Shown here: piece by piece, positions 63,777 to 64,000 of the stretch
Layout: each line of letters begins with the position of its first letter
Numbering within the stretch: position 1 is the stretch's first letter
The notes under the pieces: generated by a model
What the model was told of the DNA's origin: nothing
The model's input: only the letters and a program-made list of their open reading frames with translations
The model's database searches: none
Position numbers and translations under genes: made by a program
DNA from: Chryseobacterium sp.
GTDB lineage: Bacteria > Bacteroidota > Bacteroidia > Flavobacteriales > Weeksellaceae
Direction: 5' to 3'
NCBI GenBank assembly: GCA_031277615.1
Contig: JAITMC010000011.1
Span: forward strand, 1 to 64,000
DNA length: 64,000 bases

Positions 63777-64000
63777 AACAATATTCCTTTAAAATTTACC
63801 GGGCAAAATTCGTCCGAAAAAAATTCAATAGAAATATTCAAAAAACCTCTTCTTTTGTCAAAAAGACTCCTTATTTTTAAAAACATGAGATATATCATTT
63901 ATAGACAATATAAATGACAGTGTTTCATATTTTTAATCGAAATAACGCCACTGATTTAGCAAAAAGACACCTAAAAACATAACCGTCTGATTATCAATAC

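Overview
The window looks like chromosome of a Chryseobacterium-type bacterium (Flavobacteriia, Bacteroidota). The DNA is AT-rich. Many genes are preceded by the Bacteroidota -7 box TAnnTTTG rather than a strong Shine-Dalgarno. There are SusC-type and OMP_b-brl-type outer-membrane proteins, a type IX secretion sorting domain, a GH109 enzyme and a double-glycine leader peptide of the kind common in this genus. This assignment is inference from gene content; there is no rRNA or tRNA in the window to confirm it.

Region by region. (1) 1-10.7 kb, minus strand: a four-gene cluster made of an ECF sigma factor, a membrane-anchored protein carrying a SusC-type plug, a VWA domain and a T9SS tail, a SusC-like beta-barrel with no recognisable plug, and a 1520-residue alpha-2-macroglobulin with an intact thioester motif and a second SusC-type plug inserted in it. 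This is the most unusual protein-level system here. (2) 10.8-16.1 kb: a secreted C1 peptidase, a seven-module palindromic repeat array, a 53-residue double-glycine peptide, a divergent Old-Yellow-Enzyme/HxlR pair with a repeated GTAAC operator, and a DUF6624-like secreted protein. (3) 16.4-26.5 kb: housekeeping genes (fused 2-oxoacid dehydrogenase E1, polyprenyl synthase, sterol-desaturase-type hydroxylase, rlmN, queA, AIM24). (4) 26.6-30 kb: an overlapping three-gene operon of GH109 glycosidase, sugar nucleotidyltransferase and NahK-like sugar-1-kinase, which reads as a HexNAc salvage route. (5) 30.3-40.4 kb: deoxyinosine glycosylase, S9 peptidase, thioesterase, topoisomerase III and a CPA1 antiporter, interrupted by a 1.2 kb block of long repeats. 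(6) 40.4-45.4 kb: a secreted surface-type protein and a run of regulators (two HTH solos, two AraC, one MarR) ending in an SDR enzyme whose promoter carries a probable MarR operator. (7) 45.6-49.4 kb: a methionine-rich leader peptide and terminator hairpin ahead of an EamA transporter and metN-metI-metQ, read here as a methionine-responsive attenuator. (8) 49.8-57.2 kb: a GH3 beta-glucosidase, another long-repeat block, an SMI1/KNR4 protein, an unknown coupled pair and an outer-membrane receptor. (9) 57.4-63.8 kb: DUF2652 protein and an RND tripartite efflux operon (adaptor, pump, outer-membrane factor).

A family of long intergenic repeats (about 170-200 bp per unit) recurs at 1-330, 16.2, 30.0, 34.6-35.8 and 52.2-52.9 kb, mostly where neighbouring genes converge. 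Strong intrinsic terminators mark most transcription-unit ends and support the operon boundaries given.
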